Source: Erythrophleum ivorense (Eukaryota; Streptophyta; Magnoliopsida; Fabales; Fabaceae). Taken from it: DNA of 64,000 bases. The stretch spans positions 62,001-126,000 of the forward strand of contig JAIUCV010001231.1 of NCBI GenBank assembly GCA_026724425.1, given 5' to 3'. Positions 50,820 through 59,760 of the stretch are shown here, piece after piece. The notes beneath the pieces are model-generated. The model was given only the letters and a program-made list of their open reading frames with translations. It was not told the origin of the DNA and made no database searches. Positions within the stretch are counted from its first letter, which is position 1, and each line of letters opens with the position of its first letter. Both the position numbers and the translations under genes were made by a program.

Positions 50820-52090
50820 CCTGGAGCCATATAGTCCTATTAGGCATTCTTGAACCTTAATTTTTCACTTACAAAACTAAAGTATTAAAATTCATTCCAA
50901 TGGCTCTATTAGTATTTATATTTGATATCTAGATCATTCAAAATCTTAGAATCAATGAAACAGTTCCCTAGGCACCTAAACTTCTCCATGGTCGAGACAC
51001 TTTCATGGTTACCAATTCTTAGAGGTTCGTTTGCTTCTTAGGGAATTTGGTGGTTTTAGGATATCTATAATTCATTTCTAACTCAATTATAGTATTAGAG
51101 GGATTAATTAACTTTCTTAGGGTTTTGAATCTCTTACGGCCAAAACCAAACTCTAGGTGAAGCCATATACCAATCACTTGGTTCTTTATCTTTTCTATTT
51201 GCATATTCTTATTCTTCATCCTCTAAAACCCTTTGTTTCATCAAGTTTTCAATAAGCTCAAGTCTCCTTCCCTCCTTCCCTTTCTTGACTAGACCTAGGT
51301 TGGTCTAGGGTTCCAAGGATACAAAATCTTCCTAGCCTAAACCATACTTTTCTTTGATGAAGATTATTTTAGTACAATTGGCTTCCTTAAAAGAACTGCC
51401 TCACCCAAGGTACCAACTGTAAAACTCACTCTTTTAGGAAACCAAAACCACCATAAGAAAAAAGAGAAAGAGTATAAAAGAGTTTAGAATAATACGATAT
51501 TCAAATTTGGGAGGTTTGCTTACCTATATGGAGTTTCTTCCTTTCTTCTTCCTTCTTGCTCCAAGAGAGAATTCTAAGATGTCCTAGGTTGGTTATAGAG
51601 TGTGGAAGATGAGTGGCACCTTATATCTAAAAGGTTCTAGGGTTTTTCATAAATTTTTCAAAATACTAATTTTGCCCCTGTATTTTAATTCTATTGTTTA
51701 AGCTCATTTCTTTATATTTTCAAAAACTGATAGTTCCAGACTAAAATTTAGACTCTACTCTTCATTAAAAATATCTACTTAGATGTTATATGGACTTAAA
51801 ATAGTCTTAAAAAGTCCAATCAAAGTTACAGTCAACTAAAGCTCTAAACAGTAACCGTAAGGGATTTAATCAAATTAACTCATCTGGTTAATATATTAAT
51901 ATTATTTTATTGATTTGGGATATTCATTTTTGAAGCCAATTCACATGTTTTCTAAATCCTTAAATTTTCCATTGGTTAAGCTCGTACCGATTACTTTTAG
52001 TTATAACTAATCTTTTCTTTCTCTATAACCCTTTTTTAATTAATCCATTCCATTCTTTTAATGCTATATTGGTTTACAAAACATAGAATA
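50820..52090 (-). repeat. Decayed LTR of the reverse Tekay pseudo-element
   Basis: Lies just beyond the polypurine remnant (minus 'ttagggggacataa', about 52091-52104) of the broken Tekay copy. It resembles H LTRs around 51540-51700 (a TATA-like 'agatataagg' on the minus strand, and the stretch corresponding to 740-800). Its far end is cut by the Tat-like element at 50819. No genes seen. Confidence 0.6.
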
Positions 52091-52138
52091 TTATGTCCCC
52101 CTAAAAATAAATTTTATCCTTAAAATTTAAAACATACC

Positions 52139-52871
52139 TTAAGTAAATAACTGTAGATGCTACTTCCTCATATCATTCTCCAATTCTCAAGTTGTTTCTT
52201 CAGAAAATAGGCCCTTCCAGACCACTCTTACCAGAGAAATGCTCTTATATTTTAGCTATTAGATCTTAGTATCAATAATTTTCTTTGGTATTATAACATA
52301 TGAAAGATTATCCTACAATTAAATGTTTTCATACTCTATGACAAGTTAGGGGTTTGGCAAGTACAATTGGGAGACATGAAATACATCATAGATTTGGACT
52401 AGGTTAAGAGGTAAAGCAATATGGCAAGCAATAGGTCTAATTCTTTTAAGGATTTTCAATGGACCAATATACCTAGGATTGAGCTTCTTTACCTTAATAG
52501 ACCGACCCACTTCAATAATTGGGGATACTCAAATGAATACATGGTCCTTGGTCTCAAACTCTAACGACCTTCTTCTATCTATGTAACTCTTTTGTTTGGG
52601 CTGTAAGGAGTTTCTTTCAAATCAATTCTATTTGCTTGGTGATCTAACCTATTATTTTAGATTTTATCAAGCTCCTTTCACCTAACTCAACTTAACATAA
52701 TGGTGATCTATATTTTCTTCCATACAAAGCCTCATACAGGGCCATCTAAATATTAGAATGGTAACTATTATTATATATAAACTCAGCCAATGGTAAATAC
52801 GCATCCTAGTTTTCTTTTATCTCTAACACACATACCCTCAACATGTCTTCTAAGGTTTGGAAGGTCCTTTC
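52139..52871 (-). pseudogene. Tekay integrase/chromodomain pseudogene, 3' part
   Basis: The minus strand aligns with codons about 981-1228 of the intact pol at 54352-58038: 'QTLEDML', 'LPLAEF', 'YNNSYH', 'YEALYGRK', 'VELGERSLI', then a frameshifted GPY/F stretch and the chromodomain end with a stop at 52139-52141. Many stops and shifts. This is the target of the 52872-60997 insertion; the upstream part continues at 60998-61137. Confidence 0.8.
52867..52871 (+). other. Target-site duplication (left) of the chimeric Tekay element
   Basis: ctttc, repeated at 60998-61002. Removing the element and one ctttc restores a gap-free 30-base alignment of the target integrase sequence to the intact copy, which fixes both ends to the base. 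Confidence 0.9.
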
Positions 52872-53061
52872 TGTGAAGTCCCACATCGGCCAGGAATGGT
52901 CTGGGGCTAAGGCTTATAAGTGGGGGTGAAACCTTCCCCCACCAGAGGCGCCTTTTGGGAATAAAATCCCAAGGGGACAAAACCCCTACGAACCGGGAAG
53001 GCAGGGTAACCAAGCCCACGAACCGGGAAGGACGGGGACAATACCTCTGGTGGCTCTGTAG
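52872..53061 (+). repeat. Short 5' LTR-like module (TGTGAAGTCCCACATCGG type)
   Basis: Begins TGTGAAGTCCCACATCGG, a start seen in many short plant LTRs that precede TGGTATCAGAGC. It has a TATA-like ttataag at 52914-52920 and ends shortly before the PBS. It has no counterpart at the 3' end of this element. The exact right edge is uncertain because the expected TG...CA end is not clear (tctgtaggtgg). Family knowledge is from memory; the mismatch with the 3' LTR is seen directly. Confidence 0.65.
52914..52920 (+). promoter_or_regulatory. Putative TATA box of the short LTR
   Basis: TTATAAG, 42 bp into the module and about 150 bp before the PBS. If used, it would put transcription of the element under the short module rather than a Tekay LTR promoter. 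Confidence 0.4.
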
Positions 53062-53205
53062 GTGGTGGTATCAGAGCAAAAGTTTCAGGCTCTCATGATA
53101 AGTTAGAACATCAGTTAGAACATCAGAGGTGCCTTTCCCTAGGAAGGCCGGGTAAGCAGAGCAAGCCCTCGAACTAGGAAGAGAGGACAAGACCTTTGAT
53201 GGTAA
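52943..53205 (+). repeat. Direct imperfect repeat spanning the PBS
   Basis: 52943-53054 and 53124-53205 share, in order, cagaggYgcctt, gaaggc-gggtaa, aagccc, cgaac, ggaag and ggacaa-acct. A degraded second copy of the short module's 3' part thus lies downstream of the PBS. Confidence 0.55.
53066..53077 (+). other. Primer-binding site, initiator tRNA-Met
   Basis: TGGTATCAGAGC, the canonical plant form, complementary to the 3' end of initiator tRNA-Met. Confidence 0.9.
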
Positions 53206-53406
53206 GATGTAGCATAAGAACAGTAAGGTTCGAAGCTTTCATTATGAGATGTAGTATGAGAGCACAGTTTTAAGCTTGCATTGTGAGTTGTAGCATATGT
53301 TGAGAGTTGCCAAGATGTTTATGAGTTTTGCTATGGATGATTGAGTGTATGAAAGTGGCATGTGTCCCTTTTATGTATGCTAAGCCATGTTATATGTTTC
53401 AGAAAG

Positions 53407-54345
53407 ATGGTAGACACTCGCCAAAGCAGAGGCAGAGGTAGAGGTAGAGGAAGAGGTAGGCCTTCCAGAGCGGCTCAGGCAGATGAGGCCGGGCCTAGCG
53501 ATCCAGTTGCTGGAGCCTTACAGAGTATAGTGGCTCGCTTGGATCAGCAGCAAGCTGTTATTATGCAACTACAAGAACGGCTTGCTGAGAGAGATAGCCA
53601 AGGTCCTACACCTCCCCCTCCTCAGCCAGTTCCACACTCTGATCGTCCTGAGCATTCAGGGGTGACTCCTACAGATGCACAGCCATATATGCAGGCTGTA
53701 GCCCCAGTCCCACCAGCTCAGATGCCTTCTGCTGAGCAGCAGCCCTCGACCAGAAAAGTAGTTACTCAGTTCAGAAAGTTCGGGCCTCCCACCTTTGATG
53801 GTGAGATGAGTGCAGATAGAGCCGAGGCCTGGATTATCAAACTTGAGCAGATCTTCGAGGTTATGGAGTGCACTTCTGAGCAGAAAGCCAAGATGGCGGC
53901 TTTCCAGTTAAGAAAAGAAGCAATATATTGGTGAAAGGGTACTGAACCGATACTGAGGGCGAGGAACGTCCCGATCACATGGGAGGCATTCCACGAGAAG
54001 TATTTCCCCGACTCCATTAGAGATGAGAAGGAGTCAGAGTTCATTCTGCTGAGACAGATACCGGGGATGTCAGTGGACCAATATGTAGCAAAGTTCATTG
54101 AGCTCTCTAGATACTCCTCATACCTCCAGAGACATGATGATGAGAAATGGAGGGCAGATAGGCTAGAGAAGGGTTTGCTCCCTGAGATCAGAGACAGGGT
54201 AGTGCCCCAGAGAATCAGGCACTTTCATACCCTAGTAGAAGTATGCAGAGTAACAGAGACAAATCTCAGGATGATGCAACCTACCTCCAGCGCTAGACCA
54301 TTACTTCCCCTCCCTGAGCCTAAGAGGTCTAGAGATGGTTCCTAG
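53407..54345 (+). pseudogene. gag: gag of Tekay chromovirus, two stops
   Basis: Structural protein that packages element RNA into cytoplasmic particles. The chosen start is ATG at 53407 (MVDTRQSRGRG), though the same frame is open from an ATG at 53362. An RG-rich N terminus (about residues 6-17) is followed by a Q-rich coiled segment (LDQQQAVIMQLQERLAERD), a proline-rich linker, and the capsid-like retrotransposon gag domain (FGPPTFDGEM ... AEAWIIKLEQIFEVM ... YFPDSIRDEKESEFILL ... MSVDQYVAKFIEL). A TGA at 53932-53934 falls in the middle of that domain and a TAG at 54343-54345 follows its end; the frame is otherwise unbroken and runs on into the zinc knuckle and pol. Both stops can be explained by single C:G to T:A changes, the common decay of methylated plant DNA. 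Readthrough cannot be excluded but is unlikely at both. Confidence 0.9.
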
Positions 54346-54351
54346 CCGGCA

Positions 54352-57300
54352 GTGACAAGCCGTAGAGGAGGAAAGAGTCAGTGGAACCAGAGAGGGAAGA
54401 AGAGGAAAGCTCAGTCTAGTAGAGGCAGCGCTCCACCTCTCACATGTCCCCAGTGTGGCAGGAATCACGGTACCAGGCCGTGTTATGCGGGGCAGAACGT
54501 GTGCTATCGATGTGGCAGGCCGGGGCATATAGCTAGAGATTGTATGCAAGCTCCCCCACAGGCCCCAGTACCGATCACACAGCAGAGAGAGATGGCTCCA
54601 CCTCCCAGACCACAGACCCAGGGTAAAGTTTTTGCCCTATCACAGCAAGAGGCTAGTCAATCCCCGAGTCTGATTCAAGGTACTATTAAGATAAATGATT
54701 TTTCCGTAACTGCCTTATTTGATTCGGGCGCTAGCCATTCTTTCATATCATATGACTGTGTTAAGAGGTCGGGTCTGTGTATGCATACATTGCCATATGA
54801 GTTGCATGTATCTACCCCTACTGGAAACCGAGCCATCACTTCCCATGCTTGCTTGAATTGTGTGATCCAGTTTAATCATTGCCTGACCACCCTTGATTTG
54901 ATATGCATGCCCTTCATTGAAATAGATGTGATCATTGGTATGAATTGGATGTCTACCAATAATGCCACACTAGATTGTAGCCACAGATGTGTTACTTTAC
55001 CTGAATGTGGGACTGTGCCTAGTAATAGGGCTGAGTTGTCTGTCATGACCACTTCCCAAGCAGAGAGATCTCTAGGACATGGTTATCAGGGATATTTGGT
55101 CTTTTTCTCAGTACAGGCTGAGGTAGAAGAGGGTATAGATGAGATCCCAGTAGTAAGGGAATTCCCAGAAGTATTCCCTAAAGAGATGAGTGGATTGCCC
55201 CCAGAGAGAGAGGTCGAGTTTCCCATAGAAATCGTACCTGGGGCAAGTCCAGTGTCTAAGGCCCCTTATAGAATGGCCCCCACAGAGTTAGCAGAGCTTA
55301 AGAAGCAGATAGAGGAACTCTTAGAAAAGGGTTTCATCAGACCTAGTGTCTCACCATGGGGAGCCCCAGTTCTATTTGTAAAGAAGAAGGACGGGAGCCT
55401 TAGGTTATGTATAGACTACAGGGAACTCAATAAGATTACCATTAAGAACAAGTACCCTCTCCCTCGCATAGATGACCTCCTAGATCAGTTAGCAGGAGCA
55501 TCAGTATTTTCTAAGATAGACCTCAGGTCGGGATATCACCAGCTCAGAGTAAAAGCGAATGATATTCCCAAGACAGCTTTTAGAACCAGATACGGGCATT
55601 ATGAATTCCTGGTTATGCCCTTCGGGTTAACGAATGCACCTGCAGTTTTTATGGATTATATGAATAGAATCTTCAGGCCATATCTAGACAGATTTGTAGT
55701 AGTCTTCATAGATGATATCCTCATCTACTCAAAAAGTGGAGAGGAACATGAGCAGCAGTTGAGACTAGTCTTGGAGACCTTAAGAGAAAGACAGTTGTAC
55801 GCTAAACTTAGTAAATGTGATTTCTGGCTCACTGAAGTTCAGTTTCTGGGTCATGTGATCTCCCAGGCAGGGGTCGCAGTAGATCCCCATAAGGTAGAGG
55901 CAGTATTGCAGTGGGAGAGACCTAGGATAGTGACAGAGATCAGGAGCTTTCTAGGTTTAGCAGGGTACTATAGAAGGTTCATTCAAGGCTTTTCTCAAAT
56001 AGCAATGCCATTGACCCGGCTTACTAGAAAGAGTGTGTCGTTTGTGTGGAATGAGAAATGTGAGAGTAGTTTTCAAGAGTTGAAGCACAAGTTGACCACG
56101 GCACCAGTTTTAGTACTCCCTGACCCGAGAGAGAGTTTTACAGTGTATAGTGATGCCTCTAAGAAAGGGTTAGGATGCGTACTCATGCAGAAAGGCCAAG
56201 TGGTAGCTTATGCTTCCAGACAGTTAAAGCCTCATGAGGAAAACTACCCCACACACGACCTAGAGTTAGCCGCAGTGGTATTTGCTTTAAAGATATGGAG
56301 ACACTACTTATATGGGGCAGCAATAAAAGTGTATAGCGACCACAAGAGTCTTAAGTACCTGTTTGAGCAGAAAGAGCTCAATATGAGGCAAAGAAGATGG
56401 TTAGAATTTCTGAAAGATTATAAGTTTACACTGAAATACCATCCAGGTAAGGCTAATGTGGTAGCTGATGCCCTAAGTAGAAAATCCATACACGTGGCCT
56501 GTATGATGATCCGAGAGCAAGAATTGCTCGAGAGGTTCAGAGACATGAGTCTCTCCTGCAGGGTGTATTCGGGAAAGTTAGTAATGAGTGAAACCCGAAT
56601 AGAAAGTGACCTGAGAGATCAGATAAGAAAAGCTCAGCAAGTAGATGATCATGTAAAGGAAGTTAGAACCCAGATGACCCAAGGAAATGTTCAGGAGTTC
56701 AACCTGTCTGAGGATGAGATAGTAAGGTACAGGGATAGGCTGTATGTGCCTAGGAACACTGAGATCAAGGAGAAAATCCTAGATGAGGCACATAAGAGTA
56801 AGTATACCATTCATCCGGGTAGCAATAAGATGTACCAGGATCTGAAAAGATTGTTCTGGTGGCCCGGAATGAAAGCAGACATAGCAGACTATGTCTCCCG
56901 ATGTTTAGTATGCCAGAGAGTGAAAATAGAGCATCAGAAGCCAGCAGGGTTACTTCAGCCTCTAGATATCCCAGAGTGGAAGTGGGATAGCATAGCTATG
57001 GATTTTGTTATGGGTTTGCCCAGGACATTATCGAGCTATGATGCAATATGGGTAATAGTGGATAGGTTAACAAAGTCAGCACACTTTTTACCTATGAAAG
57101 CCACTTATACCCTAGACAAGTTAGCCCAGCTGTACATCAGGGAGATAGTTAGACTGCATGGTGTGCCCAAGAGCATAGTCTCAGATAGAGATCCCAGATT
57201 CACATCGAATTTCTGGAGATCATTACAAGATGCTCTAGGTACCAGACTTAGATTTAGCACAGCCTACCACCCTCAGACGGATGGACAGACAGAGAGAACC

Positions 57301-58038
57301 ATCCAAACCCTAGAAGACATGTTGAGGGCATGTGTGCTAGAATTGAAAGGGAACTGGGACACATACTTGCCTTTAGCGGAGTTTGCCTATAATAACAGTT
57401 ATCATGCTAGCATACAGATGGCACCGTATGAGGCATTGTATGGGAGGAAGTGTAGGTCCCCAATGTGTTGGGTTGAGCTAGGAGAGCGGAGCCTTATAGG
57501 CCCAGAGTTGGTGGATCAGACCTCTAGACAGATAGAAACCATCAGAAGGAAACTTTTGACGGCCCAAAGTAGACAGAAAAGCTATGCAGATAAACGTAGG
57601 CGGCCGTTAGAGTTTGAGGTTGCAGACCATGTTTTCATTAAGGTATCTCCATCCACAGCTATAGGTCGATCCATTAAGAGTAAGAAGCTCAGTCCTAAGT
57701 ACATAGGTCCTTTCCAGATTTTAGATAAAGTAGGACCTGTGGCATACAGACTAGCTCTTCCTCCAAATATAAGCCAAGTTCATAATGTCTTCCATGTTTC
57801 CCAACTGAAAAAGTACCAGCCAGACCCCTCACATGTCATAGAATATGAGAATGTGCAGTTACAGGAGAATCTATCTTATATAATATCGCCAGAACAGATC
57901 GTAGATGCTAGACTCAAGCAGTTACGGCATAAGACGATACCGTTGGTGAAAGTGGTTTGGAAGGGTTTGTCACCCGAAGAAGCCACATGGGAATTAGAGG
58001 AGGATATGAGGAAGAAACATCCAGAACTCTTCCCATGA
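54352..58038 (+). CDS. pol: pol polyprotein (zinc knuckle, PR, RT, RNase H, integrase, chromodomain)
   Basis: About 1228 codons open to TGA at 58036-58038. The first codon is GTG directly after the second gag stop and is not a true start: the frame is the continuation of gag. Domains in order: cysteine-rich CPQC...C (32-44) and CCHC knuckle CYRCGRPGHIARDC (51-64); aspartic protease DSGAS (124-128); reverse transcriptase from YRMAP (306) through LCIDYRELN to VFIDDIL (451-457, the catalytic DD pair 454/455); RNase H with D601, E638, D663 and D706; integrase zinc finger H814/H821/C851/C854; core D884, D945, E981 (35 residues between the last two); GPY/F module about 1109-1140; C-terminal chromodomain about 1181-1227 ending WELEEDMRKKHPELF. 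The chromodomain and sequence style place it in the Tekay/Del chromoviruses, where that domain directs insertion to heterochromatin. All catalytic residues are present, so decay has been mild; translation needs the damaged gag start. Confidence 0.92.
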   Translation: MTSRRGGKSQWNQRGKKRKAQSSRGSAPPLTCPQCGRNHGTRPCYAGQNVCYRCGRPGHIARDCMQAPPQAPVPITQQREMAPPPRPQTQGKVFALSQQEASQSPSLIQGTIKINDFSVTALFDSGASHSFISYDCVKRSGLCMHTLPYELHVSTPTGNRAITSHACLNCVIQFNHCLTTLDLICMPFIEIDVIIGMNWMSTNNATLDCSHRCVTLPECGTVPSNRAELSVMTTSQAERSLGHGYQGYLVFFSVQAEVEEGIDEIPVVREFPEVFPKEMSGLPPEREVEFPIEIVPGASPVSKAPYRMAPTELAELKKQIEELLEKGFIRPSVSPWGAPVLFVKKKDGSLRLCIDYRELNKITIKNKYPLPRIDDLLDQLAGASVFSKIDLRSGYHQLRVKANDIPKTAFRTRYGHYEFLVMPFGLTNAPAVFMDYMNRIFRPYLDRFVVVFIDDILIYSKSGEEHEQQLRLVLETLRERQLYAKLSKCDFWLTEVQFLGHVISQAGVAVDPHKVEAVLQWERPRIVTEIRSFLGLAGYYRRFIQGFSQIAMPLTRLTRKSVSFVWNEKCESSFQELKHKLTTAPVLVLPDPRESFTVYSDASKKGLGCVLMQKGQVVAYASRQLKPHEENYPTHDLELAAVVFALKIWRHYLYGAAIKVYSDHKSLKYLFEQKELNMRQRRWLEFLKDYKFTLKYHPGKANVVADALSRKSIHVACMMIREQELLERFRDMSLSCRVYSGKLVMSETRIESDLRDQIRKAQQVDDHVKEVRTQMTQGNVQEFNLSEDEIVRYRDRLYVPRNTEIKEKILDEAHKSKYTIHPGSNKMYQDLKRLFWWPGMKADIADYVSRCLVCQRVKIEHQKPAGLLQPLDIPEWKWDSIAMDFVMGLPRTLSSYDAIWVIVDRLTKSAHFLPMKATYTLDKLAQLYIREIVRLHGVPKSIVSDRDPRFTSNFWRSLQDALGTRLRFSTAYHPQTDGQTERTIQTLEDMLRACVLELKGNWDTYLPLAEFAYNNSYHASIQMAPYEALYGRKCRSPMCWVELGERSLIGPELVDQTSRQIETIRRKLLTAQSRQKSYADKRRRPLEFEVADHVFIKVSPSTAIGRSIKSKKLSPKYIGPFQILDKVGPVAYRLALPPNISQVHNVFHVSQLKKYQPDPSHVIEYENVQLQENLSYIISPEQIVDARLKQLRHKTIPLVKVVWKGLSPEEATWELEEDMRKKHPELFP

Positions 58039-58074
58039 GGTATGTTGTTTACATTTCGGGGACGAAATTTTTAT

Positions 58075-58087
58075 AAGGAGGGTAGAA
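58075..58087 (+). other. Polypurine tract
   Basis: AAGGAGGGTAGAA directly before TGTAACAGCC. Its context (ggggacgaaattttt) parallels the tracts of G0 and G1. Confidence 0.85.
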
Positions 58088-58187
58088 TGTAACAGCCAAG
58101 AAAATAGAAAAGAAAATGAGAAAAGAAAAAGGAAGGAAAAGAAAAGCTGGAAAATTTTCGAAGAGCTGAGAATTTTCTAAGTCTTCT

Positions 58188-58472
58188 CGCCATAGCGAGA
58201 TATGGAATCGCCATAGCGAGAATGCCTCTTCGCCGTAGCGAAATTGTTCCTAGCTATAGCGAGTATGGCATTCCATATAGAGACCAGGGAGTTGCTCGCT
58301 GTAGCGACGCCATAGCGAAGGCAGAGGTCTGGAACAGACACGATCTCGCCATAGCGACGCCATAGCGAAGGTCGAGAATAGACACGATCTCACCGTAGCG
58401 ACGCCATAGGGAAGGCAGAAGTCTGGAACAGACACGAGCTCGCCGTAGCGAGGTCACTAACTCGCTATAGCG
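58188..58472 (+). repeat. Array of twelve CGCYRTAGCG palindromes
   Basis: Motif starts: 58188, 58209, 58231, 58252, 58297, 58308, 58347, 58358, 58391, 58402, 58441 and 58463. The last is the perfect palindrome CGCTATAGCG. Part of the array is three tandem units of 50, 44 and 50 bp (58309-58358, 58359-58402, 58403-58452), each containing a palindrome pair and 'acagacacgatctc'. Rich in CpG in otherwise AT-rich DNA. Probably U3 regulatory; inferred from position just after the LTR start. Confidence 0.85.
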
Positions 58473-59525
58473 AGAGCGGTCCAGAAAAGCGAGAAAAAGA
58501 GAATTTGACTTTTTAAAGACTTCCAAATCTCTTCTTTCTTCTTCTAACCGACTCAAACTCGTCTTAGGAGAGAGAAAAGGGCGGAGGAGAGAGAGAGAAG
58601 CTGAAGAGAAGAGGAAAGCACAAGAAAGGTAAGGATTCTCATGACTTCCTCTTAGTATTTTGCCCTTCTCCCCTTTCCCTCTTTCCTACGGTTTCAATGG
58701 TCGAAAATGGCTAGGTCTTGAGTCTGGTTCAGAGGAGAGAGAGTGGGAAACCATTCGTGAGAGAGATTAGAAGTATATCGTCTTCTCTATCTTGCTTTTC
58801 CCTTTCTTAAGAGCTTGAGAGGTGAGAAAAGAGAGAGGATAGCTAATGGACCCTAGAGTGAGGAAGAAACCTAGAGTGAGAAGCTCAGTAAAGCTGATTA
58901 GAAGTGATCCCTAGCTTAAGAATTGAGTAGTAAGGTATTAATTCCATGCTTTTGTGCGGTTAGGCTCAAGAGGAACTCTCCCATCTAGAAGTTGTTGTGA
59001 AACCAACAAGGGAGGAAACCATTGACAGAGCAAGTAGTAGATAGCCAATAAAGGTAGTTCTCTCCACTTTCTCTCATGCATAATTGTGTGTTTACATTGT
59101 CTTGCTTGTGTGTATGAATGATATGAGTTATGAGAAGTGTGTTAGCATGATTATATGTATGATTGAGATGATGTTTTAAATGCTTGATTGATTTGCTTGA
59201 GGAAATGGAAAAGCCAATAACCCTATAGCCGAGGTGAGGATGAGCCGAAGCCCTAAGTTGGTTGAACCATGTCTCCCAAAATGAGGTTGACTCCCAAAAA
59301 GTAAAGGTGAGTCTAAGTACCTCTAAAAGTATGGGAAGGCAAATCCAAAAGCCATAAGGGAAGGGGTGAGGCCGATCCAAGTACTCAGCGAGCTCATGAA
59401 CGTTATCCATGGCCATTCACATGTTTTAAATGTTTTTCATCATGTTTTATATGCTAACATGCCATACATGCATAATGAGACTTGTGGCATGCAATGTATG
59501 TATGTTGGAATGAGAGTTGAACTAC

Positions 59526-59544
59526 TGAGATTCTCCGAATCTCA
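59526..59544 (+). promoter_or_regulatory. Conserved LTR hairpin in Tekay LTR
   Basis: TGAGATTC-TCC-GAATCTCA, a perfect 8-bp stem about 1.44 kb into the LTR. Same stem as in H LTRs with a different loop. Confidence 0.65.
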
Positions 59545-59650
59545 CCCTCCCTCTCCACCATCCAACCATGCCAGGTGGCCCAAGTGAGATAAGAGATGGG
59601 AGCAACCACCAACAAGCATGAGGCTAGGGATAGAAATGAAGAAAAGTGTA

Positions 59651-59760
59651 AAGCACATTGTATATGAGAATTGTACATGAGATGTAAATGATGTATATGA
59701 TGTAGCATGTACAAATGTTGTAAGACAATGTATGTATTAATGATGTATGTATGAGAATGA
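59651..59760 (+). terminator. TGTA-rich stretch, possible polyadenylation region
   Basis: About eleven TGTA words in 110 bp, 110-230 bp downstream of the hairpin. TGTA-rich sequence is a far-upstream element of plant poly(A) signals, so this may mark the RNA end in the LTR. A similar but weaker stretch is at 28975-29080. Inference only. Confidence 0.3.

Noticed and set aside
53066..53077. tRNA gene
   Set aside because: Only the short complement of the tRNA 3' end is present, as expected for a primer-binding site; no cloverleaf around it. The same holds for 5135, 12332 and 45604.
54352..54354. GTG as a true start of pol
   Set aside because: It is simply the third codon after the second gag stop; Tekay elements make one gag-pol polyprotein, and the frame continues gag without shift.
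58188..58472. CRISPR-like array
   Set aside because: Repeats are 10-bp palindromes and 44-50-bp tandem units without unique spacers, located in a plant LTR.
58985..59416. 143-aa ORF on the minus strand
   Set aside because: Inside the 3' LTR of the Tekay element and crossing its minisatellite-like stretch; no domain, and H LTRs do not keep the frame.
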